From assembly GCA_028693035.1 (NCBI GenBank), contig JAQUWE010000006.1, positions 1 to 64,000 on the forward strand: DNA of 64,000 nt. Direction: 5' to 3'. Made by a program: the position numbers and the translations under genes. The number at the start of each line of letters is the position of its first letter. Position 1 is the first letter of the stretch. The stretch is from Bacilli bacterium. Its GTDB lineage: Bacteria > Bacillota_I > Bacilli_A > RF39 > UBA660. Shown here piece by piece: positions 35,812 to 45,102 of the stretch. Under the pieces are notes generated by a model. It saw only the letters and a list, made by a program, of their open reading frames with translations, was not told the DNA's origin and did not search any database.

Positions 35812-37986
35812 ATGACAAAATTAGTATTAGATATCACATTTGATCGTTTATTAGAAAAAGTCAAAACATATATAAAAAATGAAGAAGAATTAGAAACAAT
35901 AGAAAAAGCATATTCCTTTGCAGCAAAGATGCATTTTGGAATCAAAAGACTTACAGGTGAAGATTACATTGATCATCCTTTACACGTTGCCTATATTCTT
36001 ACAGATATTAAAGCAGATGCCGCTACACTTTGTGCGGCTTTGATGCATGATATTTTAGAAGATACAGAAGTAACAAAAGAAGAAATGTCTGCGATGTTTG
36101 GAGAAGAAATTACAAACTTAGTAGATGGTGTAACCAAAATCAATAAATTAAACTTTTCTGGAAGCAATGATGCAATGAACGCAAACCATAGAAAAATTAT
36201 AGTAGGACTTTCTGAGGATGTAAGAGTTATTATTATCAAACTTGCAGACCGTTTACACAATATGCGTACTTTATGGGTACATGCGCCTAAAAAGCAAAAA
36301 GAAAAAGCAAAAGAAACTTTGGATATTTTAACACCACTTGCTGAGAGATTGGGTATGAATCAGCTTAAAAGTGAATTAGAGGATTTATCTTTACGTTACT
36401 ATAAACCAGATGTTTATTTTTCTGTTGTAGAAAAGTTAAATAAAACAAAAGCAGAAAGAGATAAACATGTTTTGGATATGATTGAAAGTGTCAGTGAAAT
36501 ACTTGATAAAAATAATATCAAACATGAAATCAAAGGACGTAGTAAAAGTATTTTTAGTATTTATAAAAAGCTAGATAAAGGAAAAAAATTCAGCGAAATC
36601 TATGATTTATTAGCCCTTCGTGTTTTTGTGGAAACAGATGCAGAATGCTATAGTACACTCGGTATTATTCATTCTAAATTTAGACCGATTCCAAAACGTT
36701 TTAAAGATTATGTAGCGATGCCAAAAACCAATATGTACCAGTCTTTACATACCACTGTTTTTGGAGTAGATGAGGATCTCTTTGAAATCCAAATCCGTAC
36801 TTATAAGATGGATGAAATTGCTGAACACGGAATAGCGTCTCACTGGTCTTATAAAGAAAAGGGAAGCAATGTAAAAGCTGATATGCAAAATGAAATGGAA
36901 CAAAAATTACAATTCTTCCAATCTTTAATGGAATTACAAAAAGAAGGCGAAACAGATGAAGAATTTGTAAATTCCGTACGAAATGATATTTTAAAAAAAT
37001 CAGTCTATGTATTCACACCTCTTGGTAACGTAATAGAGCTTCCAGTTGGCAGTACCCCTATCGATTTTGCATACAAAGTGCATTCTAGAGTAGGAGACCA
37101 AATGGTTGGAGCCATTGTCAATGGAGCGATTGTTCCTTTGGATTATGAATTACAAGACAATGACATTATCAAAATCAATACCAATAATAATTCAGCTGGG
37201 CCATCTAGAGAATGGATTGCCCTTGCAAAAACCAATAGTGCTAAAAACAAAATAAAATCATTCTTTCATAAAATAGATAGAGAAGAAAACTTAAAAGCAG
37301 GAACAGAAATTTTTAATAAAGAATTAAAAAGACAAAAGATTGCTTATACAGAATTCTTCACAAATGAAAATATAGACAAAGTCTTAACAGAATTAAAAAT
37401 GGATAGTATGGATGAAGTCATGATGATGATAGGTGGTGGAAAGCTTAATGCTTTAAGTACCATTCATCTTGCTAATAAACAAACAGATACAAAAGCAGAA
37501 ATCTTACTTAAAAAAGCGCAGAGTAGCGAAATTAAAAAACCACATGTTAGTCATGCAGATGTTGTAGTAGAAGGTGCAACAGACATCAAAGTCAATATTG
37601 CAGCTTGCTGTAAACCTCTTCCAGGAGACGATATCGTTGGATATATCACCAAAGGGTATGGTATTACAGTACACCGTTCTAATTGTCCAAATGTTGCGGA
37701 ATTAGAAGAAAGAATTATTAGTGTACACTGGAGCGAAGAAACGGATCAAAAATACCAAGCTTCTCTTATGGTAAGAGCTTCTAGTGAAGAACACCTTTTA
37801 TTAGATATTATCGCAAAAACATCAGGAAATGATAACATGATTCAAAATATTACAAACCTTGCTAAAGGAAGAAACTTTGCCTATGAAATTACTATTTTAG
37901 TACCCAATGACGAAGTTTTATATAAATTCATTCATGATATTGAAAGTATGCCAAATGTAGTCGATGTAGAAAGATTGATCAAATAA
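35812..37986 (+). CDS. relA: Bifunctional (p)ppGpp synthetase/hydrolase
   Basis: A 724-residue Rel enzyme. HD hydrolase domain with MHDILEDT (about residues 77-84) is intact; synthetase domain has GRSKSIFSIYKKL and RFKDYVAMPKTNMYQSLHT, the RFKD loop of the bifunctional type; TGS domain YVFTPLGNVIELPVGSTPIDFAY; zinc-finger-like AACCKPLPGDDIVGY; C-terminal ACT domain. It sets stringent-response alarmone levels. The ATG at 35812 has AGGTGA at 5 bases. Directly followed by dtd as in Bacillus; apt and recJ, which precede rel there, are absent. Confidence 0.95.
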   Translation: MTKLVLDITFDRLLEKVKTYIKNEEELETIEKAYSFAAKMHFGIKRLTGEDYIDHPLHVAYILTDIKADAATLCAALMHDILEDTEVTKEEMSAMFGEEITNLVDGVTKINKLNFSGSNDAMNANHRKIIVGLSEDVRVIIIKLADRLHNMRTLWVHAPKKQKEKAKETLDILTPLAERLGMNQLKSELEDLSLRYYKPDVYFSVVEKLNKTKAERDKHVLDMIESVSEILDKNNIKHEIKGRSKSIFSIYKKLDKGKKFSEIYDLLALRVFVETDAECYSTLGIIHSKFRPIPKRFKDYVAMPKTNMYQSLHTTVFGVDEDLFEIQIRTYKMDEIAEHGIASHWSYKEKGSNVKADMQNEMEQKLQFFQSLMELQKEGETDEEFVNSVRNDILKKSVYVFTPLGNVIELPVGSTPIDFAYKVHSRVGDQMVGAIVNGAIVPLDYELQDNDIIKINTNNNSAGPSREWIALAKTNSAKNKIKSFFHKIDREENLKAGTEIFNKELKRQKIAYTEFFTNENIDKVLTELKMDSMDEVMMMIGGGKLNALSTIHLANKQTDTKAEILLKKAQSSEIKKPHVSHADVVVEGATDIKVNIAACCKPLPGDDIVGYITKGYGITVHRSNCPNVAELEERIISVHWSEETDQKYQASLMVRASSEEHLLLDIIAKTSGNDNMIQNITNLAKGRNFAYEITILVPNDEVLYKFIHDIESMPNVVDVERLIK

Positions 37987-38438
37987 TGCGTGTTTTGGTA
38001 CAAAGGGTACTAGACTCTCATGTAATGGTTCATAATAAAAGAGTAGGCGAAATAAACAAAGGCCTAACGCTTCTTGTTGGTTTTACAGAAGGCGATAGTG
38101 AAAAAGAAATTGATGAAATGGTAAAGAAAGTCATTCACTTAAGAATTTTTGATGATGAAAATGGAGTAATGAATCTTTCTTTGCAAGATATAAATGGCAG
38201 TATTTTAAGTATTTCACAGTTTACTTTATATGCAGATGCTTCTAAAGGTAGAAGACCTAGTTATGTAAATGCTCTACATAGCGAAAAAGCAACTCTTTTG
38301 TATGATATTTGGAACAAGAAATTAAAAGAGACAGGTATTCATACAGAAACAGGTATTTTTGGAGCTGATATGAAAGTGCATATTACAAATGATGGTCCTG
38401 TAACAATTTGGTTAGAAAGTGGGAAGAAAAATGAATAA
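37986..38438 (+). CDS. dtd: D-aminoacyl-tRNA deacylase
   Basis: A 150-residue DTD enzyme that frees tRNA from D-amino acids (and Gly from tRNA-Ala). The two signature loops are present: SISQFTLYAD and NDGPVTIW. The ATG overlaps the rel stop codon (TAATG), so translation is coupled. Confidence 0.94.
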   Translation: MRVLVQRVLDSHVMVHNKRVGEINKGLTLLVGFTEGDSEKEIDEMVKKVIHLRIFDDENGVMNLSLQDINGSILSISQFTLYADASKGRRPSYVNALHSEKATLLYDIWNKKLKETGIHTETGIFGADMKVHITNDGPVTIWLESGKKNE

Positions 38439-39501
38439 TGAAAAGACAAATTTTAAATTAGTCAATATGGCCCTTTTGTGTGTTATTATTTATTTGATTT
38501 ATAAGACAGGAAATTTGTGGTTAGGTATTATAGGAAAAGCTTGGCAAATTTTATTTCCTTTCTTAATTGCTTTTATTCTTGCTTATGCCTTATATCCTTT
38601 TACTTTGTTCTTAAGAAGACATAAGTTTCCTAAAAAACTAAGCAACTTTATTGCGCTTGCTTTAGTCGTAGGACTCATTGCTTTTATAGGCATTATTGTA
38701 TTCCCCATCTTAACCAATGAATTGTCTAGTTTATTTGGAGGAATCATTACTTTTATAAAAGAGATATCTCTTGATTATGATTTAGATTTAGGTCCACTAC
38801 AAAATTCTTTATCGAGTGCTTTTAAAGACATTATCGGTTCTGTTGGTAAGAATGTATCAAATGGAGCCATCTCTTTTATTAATGGATCTTTAAGTGTTTT
38901 ATCTACAGCTTTAATTGCCTTTAGTGCATCTGTTTATTTCTTATTTGATATGGATGCCATTCGTAAAAGAATCAAAACAGTATTAAGAAAAAAATCAAAA
39001 AGAACATTTACTTATTTTAAAAAGGTAGACAATGAAATGAAAAATTATTTGTCTGGCTTTATCAGAATTGCTTTTATTAGTTTGTTTGAATACGGAATTG
39101 CTTATGCAATTATAGGACATCCAAGTGCCTTCTTACTTGCTATATTGGCTTCTGTAGCAAACCTAATTCCTTATTTTGGAGGGATTGTAAATAATACAAT
39201 AGCGGCTATTACAGCCTTTGCTATATCGCCTTCTTTATTCGTAAAAACATTAATTGCCTTTGCTGTTTTATCTGGATTAGACGGCTATGTAATCAATCCA
39301 CTTGTTTATGGAAAAACAAACCAAGTACATCCAATTTTGGTTATATCTGCTGTATTTGCTGGAGGTATATTAGGAGGCATTCTAGGTATTATTATTTCTC
39401 TTCCTGTTGCGATTGTACTTATCACAACATATAAGTTTTACAAAGAAGACATTTATGAAAAAATTGATTCAATCAAAGAAAGTAAGAAAGAGGAAGTATA
39501 A
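38431..39501 (+). CDS. AI-2E family transporter
   Basis: About 356 residues with seven or eight hydrophobic segments, an N-terminal LVNMALLCVIIYLIYK helix and the C-terminal PYFGGIVNNTIAA / VYGKTNQVHPILVISAVFAGGILGGILGIIISLP region, diagnostic for UPF0118/AI-2E exporters. Members include Na+/H+ antiporters and signal exporters; substrate unknown. The ATG at 38431 overlaps the dtd end by 8 nt. Confidence 0.9.
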   Translation: MNNEKTNFKLVNMALLCVIIYLIYKTGNLWLGIIGKAWQILFPFLIAFILAYALYPFTLFLRRHKFPKKLSNFIALALVVGLIAFIGIIVFPILTNELSSLFGGIITFIKEISLDYDLDLGPLQNSLSSAFKDIIGSVGKNVSNGAISFINGSLSVLSTALIAFSASVYFLFDMDAIRKRIKTVLRKKSKRTFTYFKKVDNEMKNYLSGFIRIAFISLFEYGIAYAIIGHPSAFLLAILASVANLIPYFGGIVNNTIAAITAFAISPSLFVKTLIAFAVLSGLDGYVINPLVYGKTNQVHPILVISAVFAGGILGGILGIIISLPVAIVLITTYKFYKEDIYEKIDSIKESKKEEV

Positions 39502-39581
39502 TCCTTTTTTTTATCTAAATTTACAGAACCCTATTAATTGTCAGTATAAAATAACACAATATCCATAAAAAATATAACTAT

Positions 39582-39623
39582 AAAAAGGAAACATTTGAGC
39601 TTTTCCTTTTTTTTTGTTATAAT
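39582..39623 (+). promoter_or_regulatory. parE: Terminator/promoter composite before parE
   Basis: Arms AAAAGGAAA and TTTTCCTTTT with a T9 run form a terminator for the upstream operon. Its loop and 3' side contain -35 TTGAGC (39595-39600); a 17-bp spacer leads to TG-extended -10 TATAAT (39618-39623). The same device stands before parC. Confidence 0.7.
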
Positions 39624-39639
39624 GAATAAGGTGATAAAG

Positions 39640-41544
39640 ATGAAAAACTACAACGAAGATTCCATAAAAATACTAGAAGGTTTAGATGCCGTTCGTAAAA
39701 GACCTGGTATGTATATAGGATCAACTGACAAAAGAGGACTTCACCATTTAGTCTGGGAAATCGTAGACAATGCAGTAGACGAAGTGATAAATGGATACGG
39801 TCATAAAATTAAAATAATATTACACGCAGACAATAGTGTTACAGTAGAAGACGAAGGAAGAGGAGTCCCAGTTGGACGCCATGTAAGTGGTAAATCGACT
39901 CCAGAAGTTATTTATACAGTACTCCACGCGGGTGGTAAATTTGAAGAAGGCGGATACAAAGTATCTGGAGGACTCCATGGAGTGGGTGGTTCTGTAGTAA
40001 ATGCCTTAAGTAAACATATGGAAGTTTTTATCAAAAGAGATGGATTTGAACACTATATTCGTTTTGAAGATGGTGGTAAAGTAGCAGTTCCATTAAAAAA
40101 ACTAGAAAAAACAAGTAAGACAGGAACCAAAGTACACTTCTTACCAGATGACCAAATCTTTGGAAAAGCAAAATATTCTTACACAACCGTATGTGAAAGA
40201 ATGCAAGAATGTGCTTTCTTACTATCAGGTCTTACCATTGAAGTCATTGATGAAGAAGATGATAAAAGAGATGTTTTTCATTATGAAAATGGAATCAAAT
40301 CTTTTGTAGAATATATCAACGATGGAAAAAGTACTTTACATAAACCGGTTCATTTTGAAGGTGTTAAAAACGGTATCAATGTAGAAATAGCTTTCCAATA
40401 TTCTGATACCTATAATGATAATTTAATTTCCTTTGTAAACAATGTAAAAACATCAGATGGGGGAACTCATGAAGTTGGATTCAAAACAGCTCTTACCAGA
40501 GTTTACAATGATTACGCAAGAAAAAATGGCTATTTAAAAGCCAAAGATAAGAACTTAGAAGGACCAGATACAAGAGAAGGGCTTACAGCTGTTATCAGTT
40601 TACAAATACCAGAATCTCTTCTTCAGTTTGAAGGGCAGACAAAAGGAAAACTGGGTACGCCAGAAGCTAGAAACATTGTAGAAAATGTAACGAGTGAACA
40701 ACTTCAATTCTTCTTAGAAGAAAACAATCAAATTGCGACAGATATCATGAACAAAATGATCAAAAGTAAATTTGTTAGGGAAGCCGCAAGAAAAGCAAGA
40801 GAAGCAGCTCGTAAAGGCAAAGATAAAACCAAAATTGAAAGATTGATCAGTAATAAACTGACACCAGCCCAAGCTAGAAATCCTGCTAAAAACGAACTAT
40901 TCTTAGTCGAAGGAGATTCAGCTGGTGGTACAGCGAAAACGGGAAGAGAACGTAAATTCCAAGCCATTCTATCTTTACGTGGTAAAGTTATCAATAGTGA
41001 AAAAACAAAACTAGAAGAATTATTAAAAAATGAAGAAATCAATACCATCATTCATACCGTAGGCGCAGGTGTTGGAAGTGACTTCGATATCACAGATTGT
41101 AATTATGATAAAGTCATTATTATGACCGATGCCGATGTCGATGGAGCCCATATCCAAACCCTTTTACTTACTTTCTTTTACCGTTATATGAAACCCCTTA
41201 TTGAAGAAGGACATCTTTATATCGCAATGCCTCCTTTATATAAACTCGCAAACGGAAAAGAAATTCATTATGCTTGGGATGATGAAGAACGTGCTAAAAT
41301 ATTAAGCAAAAGTAAAATCAAATTAGAAACTTCAAGATATAAAGGACTAGGTGAAATGAACGCGGACCAGTTATGGGAAACCACCATGAATCCAGAAACC
41401 AGAAGTTTAATCAAAGTAGGCATAACCGATGCTGCTTTAGCAGAAAAAAGAGTCAGTGTTTTAATGGGAGATAAAGTAGAGCCAAGAAAAGAATGGATCG
41501 AAGAAAATATTGTTTTCACACTAGAAGACGATTATGCCGTATAA
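39640..41544 (+). CDS. parE: DNA topoisomerase IV subunit B
   Basis: A 634-residue GHKL ATPase subunit: AVRKRPGMYIGST, EIVDNAVDE, the lid GGLHGVGGSVVNALS, the QTKGKLGTPEAR switch region, and the TOPRIM domain EGDSAGGTAKTGRERKFQAILSLRGK with MTDADVDGAHI. Assignment to ParE rather than GyrB rests on length, on the compact TOPRIM region and on a ParC-type partner 7.9 kb downstream; gyrase genes are not in the window, so GyrB is not fully excluded. The ATG at 39640 follows AAGGTGAT. Confidence 0.85.
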   Translation: MKNYNEDSIKILEGLDAVRKRPGMYIGSTDKRGLHHLVWEIVDNAVDEVINGYGHKIKIILHADNSVTVEDEGRGVPVGRHVSGKSTPEVIYTVLHAGGKFEEGGYKVSGGLHGVGGSVVNALSKHMEVFIKRDGFEHYIRFEDGGKVAVPLKKLEKTSKTGTKVHFLPDDQIFGKAKYSYTTVCERMQECAFLLSGLTIEVIDEEDDKRDVFHYENGIKSFVEYINDGKSTLHKPVHFEGVKNGINVEIAFQYSDTYNDNLISFVNNVKTSDGGTHEVGFKTALTRVYNDYARKNGYLKAKDKNLEGPDTREGLTAVISLQIPESLLQFEGQTKGKLGTPEARNIVENVTSEQLQFFLEENNQIATDIMNKMIKSKFVREAARKAREAARKGKDKTKIERLISNKLTPAQARNPAKNELFLVEGDSAGGTAKTGRERKFQAILSLRGKVINSEKTKLEELLKNEEINTIIHTVGAGVGSDFDITDCNYDKVIIMTDADVDGAHIQTLLLTFFYRYMKPLIEEGHLYIAMPPLYKLANGKEIHYAWDDEERAKILSKSKIKLETSRYKGLGEMNADQLWETTMNPETRSLIKVGITDAALAEKRVSVLMGDKVEPRKEWIEENIVFTLEDDYAV

Positions 41545-41548
41545 ACAA

Positions 41549-41577
41549 TTGACGAAATAAATAAAATATATTATAAT
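41549..41577 (+). promoter_or_regulatory. Promoter of the T-box operon
   Basis: TTGACG (41549-41554), 17-bp spacer, TATAAT (41572-41577). Confidence 0.8.
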
Positions 41578-41583
41578 AAAAGC

Positions 41584-41794
41584 AATATTGATTGGAAGAG
41601 TATTATTTAAAAAAATATTACAGGGAAGATGAACAAATGAGAACATCTATATTTTTATATAAGAAAGACACCAAATAAAAACAATAATCGTATTTCTGCG
41701 TTAAAGAACCAAAGCGCATAGCATCGCTATGAAATAAGGTGGCACCGCGGAAATAACCGTCCTTATATACGAAAGTATATAGGGGCTTTTTTTT
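41584..41794 (+). ncRNA. T-box riboswitch leader (Asp/His)
   Basis: The conserved antiterminator core AAGGTGGCACCGCGG stands at 41736-41750, followed by a terminator (CCTTATATAC / GTATATAGGGG, T8). Stem I starts with TTGG (41592-41595), pairing with CCAA (41671-41674). Directly before this arm lies the specifier loop ...AGAAAGACA: GAC (41667-41669, Asp) in the usual place before an A, with CAC (41669-41671, His) overlapping. The leader controls nitroreductase-hisS-aspS by sensing uncharged tRNA. Confidence 0.9.
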
Positions 41795-41808
41795 AGAAAG
41801 GAAAGACT

Positions 41809-42342
41809 ATGGAAACAAAAGAAATCATTGAAAAAAGAAGAAGTATCAGAAGTTTTGAAAAAGATCAAATAGAAGACAGTATCATCAAAGATATTTTATA
41901 TGATGGTACGATGGCACCTTCTGCTCATCATAAACAACCATGGGAATTTATAGTGATTAAAAACGAACTTATTAAAAATAAAATAGCGTCCTTTTTAATT
42001 GAAAAAGATTTACGCATGGGAAAAGAATCTTCTTCAAGTCATACAGCACGTGTCATTAAAGAAGCACCTGTATGTATCTTGGTTTATAACAAATATGAAG
42101 AACAACCCCTTATGAATACCTTATCAGTAGGCGCTGCTATCCAAAATATGCTGCTTTCCGCAACTGACCATGGTCTTGGCAGTCTATGGGTAGGAAATGT
42201 ATGCAAAGTAGAAGATGAAATACAAAAATTACTTGGCAAAAATATGCGTCTAATGAGTGCTGTCTTACTTGGGTATGTAAAAGAATATCCAAATAAACCA
42301 GAAAGAAACTTAGTCGATGCAATTACAGAATGGAAAATATAA
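41809..42342 (+). CDS. Nitroreductase family flavoprotein
   Basis: A 177-residue FMN-binding nitroreductase-fold protein: RRSIRSFEKDQIED at the start (FMN phosphate contacts), MAPSAHHKQPWEFIV, and the late GLGSLWVGNV. It reduces nitro compounds or quinones with NAD(P)H; the physiological substrate is unknown. It is the first gene after the T-box and 15 nt before hisS, so it responds to aminoacyl-tRNA supply, which is unusual for this family. Confidence 0.88.
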   Translation: METKEIIEKRRSIRSFEKDQIEDSIIKDILYDGTMAPSAHHKQPWEFIVIKNELIKNKIASFLIEKDLRMGKESSSSHTARVIKEAPVCILVYNKYEEQPLMNTLSVGAAIQNMLLSATDHGLGSLWVGNVCKVEDEIQKLLGKNMRLMSAVLLGYVKEYPNKPERNLVDAITEWKI

Positions 42343-42357
42343 AAAGGAGATGAAAAT

Positions 42358-43641
42358 ATGATCCAAAAACCAAAAGGTACCTATGATGTTACCAAAGAAC
42401 AAAGTGAAACAATTTTATATATAGAAAAATTATTAAAAACAGTGATGGATAATTATAATTATAATTACATTAGAACACCCTTATTTGAAGCCAGTGAACT
42501 TTTTCATAGAGGGGTTGGAGAAACAACCGATATCGTAACCAAAGAAACGTATGACTTCAAAGATAGGGGAGACCGTAATATGACCCTTAGACCAGAAGGA
42601 ACCGCTGGTGTTGTAAGAGCTTTCTTAGAAAACAAAATGTATGCAGATCCAGATATGCCAAGTAAAAACTGGTATTATGGACCTATGTACCGTTACGAAA
42701 GACCACAAAAAGGTCGTTATAGAGAACTTTATCAGTTTGGCGTAGAAGTGTTTGGTTCAAGTGATCCAATGATGGACGCTGAAGTTATCAGTATTCCTGT
42801 TAGTATTTATAAATTATTAGGACTCAAAGGCGTGAAAGTAAAAATCAATAGTCTTGGAGATAAAGAATCAAGAGAAGCATATAGAAATGCTTTACTTGCT
42901 TACTTTAAACCGCATTTAGATGATTTATGTGATGACTGCAGGGAACGTTACCAAAAAAATCCTTTACGTATTTTAGATTGCAAGGTAGATGCAGACAAAG
43001 ACTATATGAAAAAAGCACCTACTACAATAGAATATCTAAATGAAGAAAGTAAAACTTTCTTTGAAAACGTACAAAAATATTTAGATGCTTTAGGTATTGA
43101 TTATGAAGTAGATCCTTCTGTTGTAAGAGGACTTGATTATTATACCCATACTGTATTTGAAATAGAAGCTAGTATTGAAGGCTTTGGCTCACAAAATGTA
43201 TTATGTGGGGGAGGCAGATACGACGGTTTGGTAGAAGTCATCGGAGACAAAAAAGTGCCTGGTGTTGGTTTTGCTCTTGGTATGGAAAGACTCCTTTCTG
43301 CATTAGAATTTGAAAAAATATCACTTGTAGAAGAGAAAAGCCTAGATGTATATGTCATTCCTGTAGGAGAAGAAGATAAAGAAGAAGCTTTCTTCTACAC
43401 ACAAACCCTTAGAATGAATGGTTTTACAGCTGAAACAGATTATATGAATCGTAATTTAAAAGCCAATTTTAAACAAGCAGATCGTTTAAATGCTAAATTT
43501 CTTTTGATACTAGGAGAAGAAGAAAGAAAAGCAGGAATCTATACCCTTAAAGACAATAGAGAGAAAAAAGAATACAAAATAGATAAAGAAGAAATTGTAG
43601 ACTTTTTAGATACACAGATAATGGAGGAAGAACATGAATAA
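42358..43641 (+). CDS. hisS: Histidine--tRNA ligase
   Basis: A 427-residue class II synthetase: PKGTYDV at the start, motif 2 MYRYERPQKGRYREL, histidine-specific motif ELVRGLDYYTHTVFE-like VVRGLDYYTHTVFE and motif 3 GVGFALGMERL, then the anticodon-binding domain. It overlaps aspS by 8 nt. Confidence 0.95.
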   Translation: MIQKPKGTYDVTKEQSETILYIEKLLKTVMDNYNYNYIRTPLFEASELFHRGVGETTDIVTKETYDFKDRGDRNMTLRPEGTAGVVRAFLENKMYADPDMPSKNWYYGPMYRYERPQKGRYRELYQFGVEVFGSSDPMMDAEVISIPVSIYKLLGLKGVKVKINSLGDKESREAYRNALLAYFKPHLDDLCDDCRERYQKNPLRILDCKVDADKDYMKKAPTTIEYLNEESKTFFENVQKYLDALGIDYEVDPSVVRGLDYYTHTVFEIEASIEGFGSQNVLCGGGRYDGLVEVIGDKKVPGVGFALGMERLLSALEFEKISLVEEKSLDVYVIPVGEEDKEEAFFYTQTLRMNGFTAETDYMNRNLKANFKQADRLNAKFLLILGEEERKAGIYTLKDNREKKEYKIDKEEIVDFLDTQIMEEEHE

Positions 43642-44947
43642 AATATATGCGAAAAATTTAAATAAACACTTTGGTGAAACCATCGTTTTCCAAGGTTTTG
43701 TAGAAAAAATAAGAGACTTACAATATGTACAATTTTTAGTACTTAAAGATGGTACTGGTAAAGTACAGCTTACAATTGAAAAAAATGAAGAAACAAAAGC
43801 ACTACAAGAAGTTGTAGCCAATTTAACTTTAGAAAGTACTGTAAAAGTAACAGGAAAATTACTAGAAAGTCCTTCTGTAAAATTAAATGGCATGGAAATA
43901 ATTCCAGAAGAAATCATTGTAACAAGTACTTCTTTACCAGAACTTCCTTTTGATAACAAAAGCAAGGACAATAGTTTAAGAGAAACAAGACTTGATTATC
44001 GTTTTATTGATTTAAGAAGAGAAGAAAACAATCTCCTTTTCAATTGCCAAACTGTATTGGAACAAGGTTTTAGAGAATACTGGACAAAAAATCAATATAC
44101 AGAAATCCATACCCCTAAAATTGCAGCAGGAGCAGCTGAATCTGGTGCAGAGGTATTTAAAATCGATTACTTTGGAAAAGAGGCTTGTTTATCACAGTCA
44201 CCACAATTCTATAAACAAATGGCTATGGCAAGTGGATTTGATAAAGTCTTTGAAATGGGACCTGTTTTTAGAGCAGAAAATTCACATACTTCTTACCATG
44301 CCACTGAAATTCATATGGCAGATGCAGAGATTGCTTGGGTAGACGGTGTAGAAGATGTCATGGAAGAAGAAGAAAACTGGATCAAATACGGCATTGATAA
44401 AATGTGGGAAGCCTATGGAGAAGAAATTGAAAAAGCTTTCAAAGTACAAAAAGTAGATACAAGTATCACATTCCCAAGAATTACTTTTGCAGAAGCTAAA
44501 CAAATTTTAAAAGATAAGTATCATTATATGGGCGAAAAAGAAGATGACTTTGAAAGAAAAGAAGAAATGCTTCTTTGTAAATATGCAAAAGAAATGTATA
44601 ATTGTGATTTTGTTTTTGTTACAAAATTTCCATTTAGTGCAAGACCTTTCTATCATATGGTAGGAGAAGATGGACTTACTAAAAGTTATGATTTATTATT
44701 TAGAGGCATTGAAATTACAACAGGTGCCCAAAGAGAACATAGACATGATATTTTAAGAAAACAAATTATTGAAAAAGGAGTAGATCCAGAATCTTTAGCC
44801 TTTTACTTAGATTTCTTTAAATATGGATGTCCTCCACATGGTGGCTTTGGTGTTGGGGTAGCCCGTATTATGATGCAACTATTCCATATTGATAACATTA
44901 GAGAAGCAACCTTTATTTATAGAGGACCAACACGTTTAAATCCATAA
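43634..44947 (+). CDS. aspS: Aspartate--tRNA ligase, short archaeal-type form
   Basis: A 437-residue class IIb synthetase. An OB-fold anticodon domain (about 1-105) is followed by the catalytic core with motif 2 FRAENSHTSYHATEIH and motif 3 GGFGVGVARIMM. It lacks the GAD insertion and C-terminal extension of bacterial AspRS (about 590 residues). This size is typical of the AspS2/archaeal-type enzyme, which is often non-discriminating and also makes Asp-tRNA-Asn for GatCAB; that activity is inferred. It is the last gene of the T-box operon. Confidence 0.9.
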   Translation: MNKIYAKNLNKHFGETIVFQGFVEKIRDLQYVQFLVLKDGTGKVQLTIEKNEETKALQEVVANLTLESTVKVTGKLLESPSVKLNGMEIIPEEIIVTSTSLPELPFDNKSKDNSLRETRLDYRFIDLRREENNLLFNCQTVLEQGFREYWTKNQYTEIHTPKIAAGAAESGAEVFKIDYFGKEACLSQSPQFYKQMAMASGFDKVFEMGPVFRAENSHTSYHATEIHMADAEIAWVDGVEDVMEEEENWIKYGIDKMWEAYGEEIEKAFKVQKVDTSITFPRITFAEAKQILKDKYHYMGEKEDDFERKEEMLLCKYAKEMYNCDFVFVTKFPFSARPFYHMVGEDGLTKSYDLLFRGIEITTGAQREHRHDILRKQIIEKGVDPESLAFYLDFFKYGCPPHGGFGVGVARIMMQLFHIDNIREATFIYRGPTRLNP

Positions 44948-44997
44948 AACGTAAAGTTTACAAAAAAACGTACAGTAAAAATACCAATAAAAATAAG

Positions 44998-45033
44998 GAA
45001 AAAAAGTACTTCATACGTAAATGGTACTTTTTT
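44998..45033 (+). terminator. Terminator of the T-box operon
   Basis: Arms AAAAAAAGTAC and GTACTTTTTTT with a 14-nt loop. Confidence 0.85.
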
Positions 45034-45102
45034 TGTTTACAATGAATTCTTTTTAAGATACAATAAAGATATAGTAAAGAAGAATAAGAAAGAGGTTTTT
45101 GT

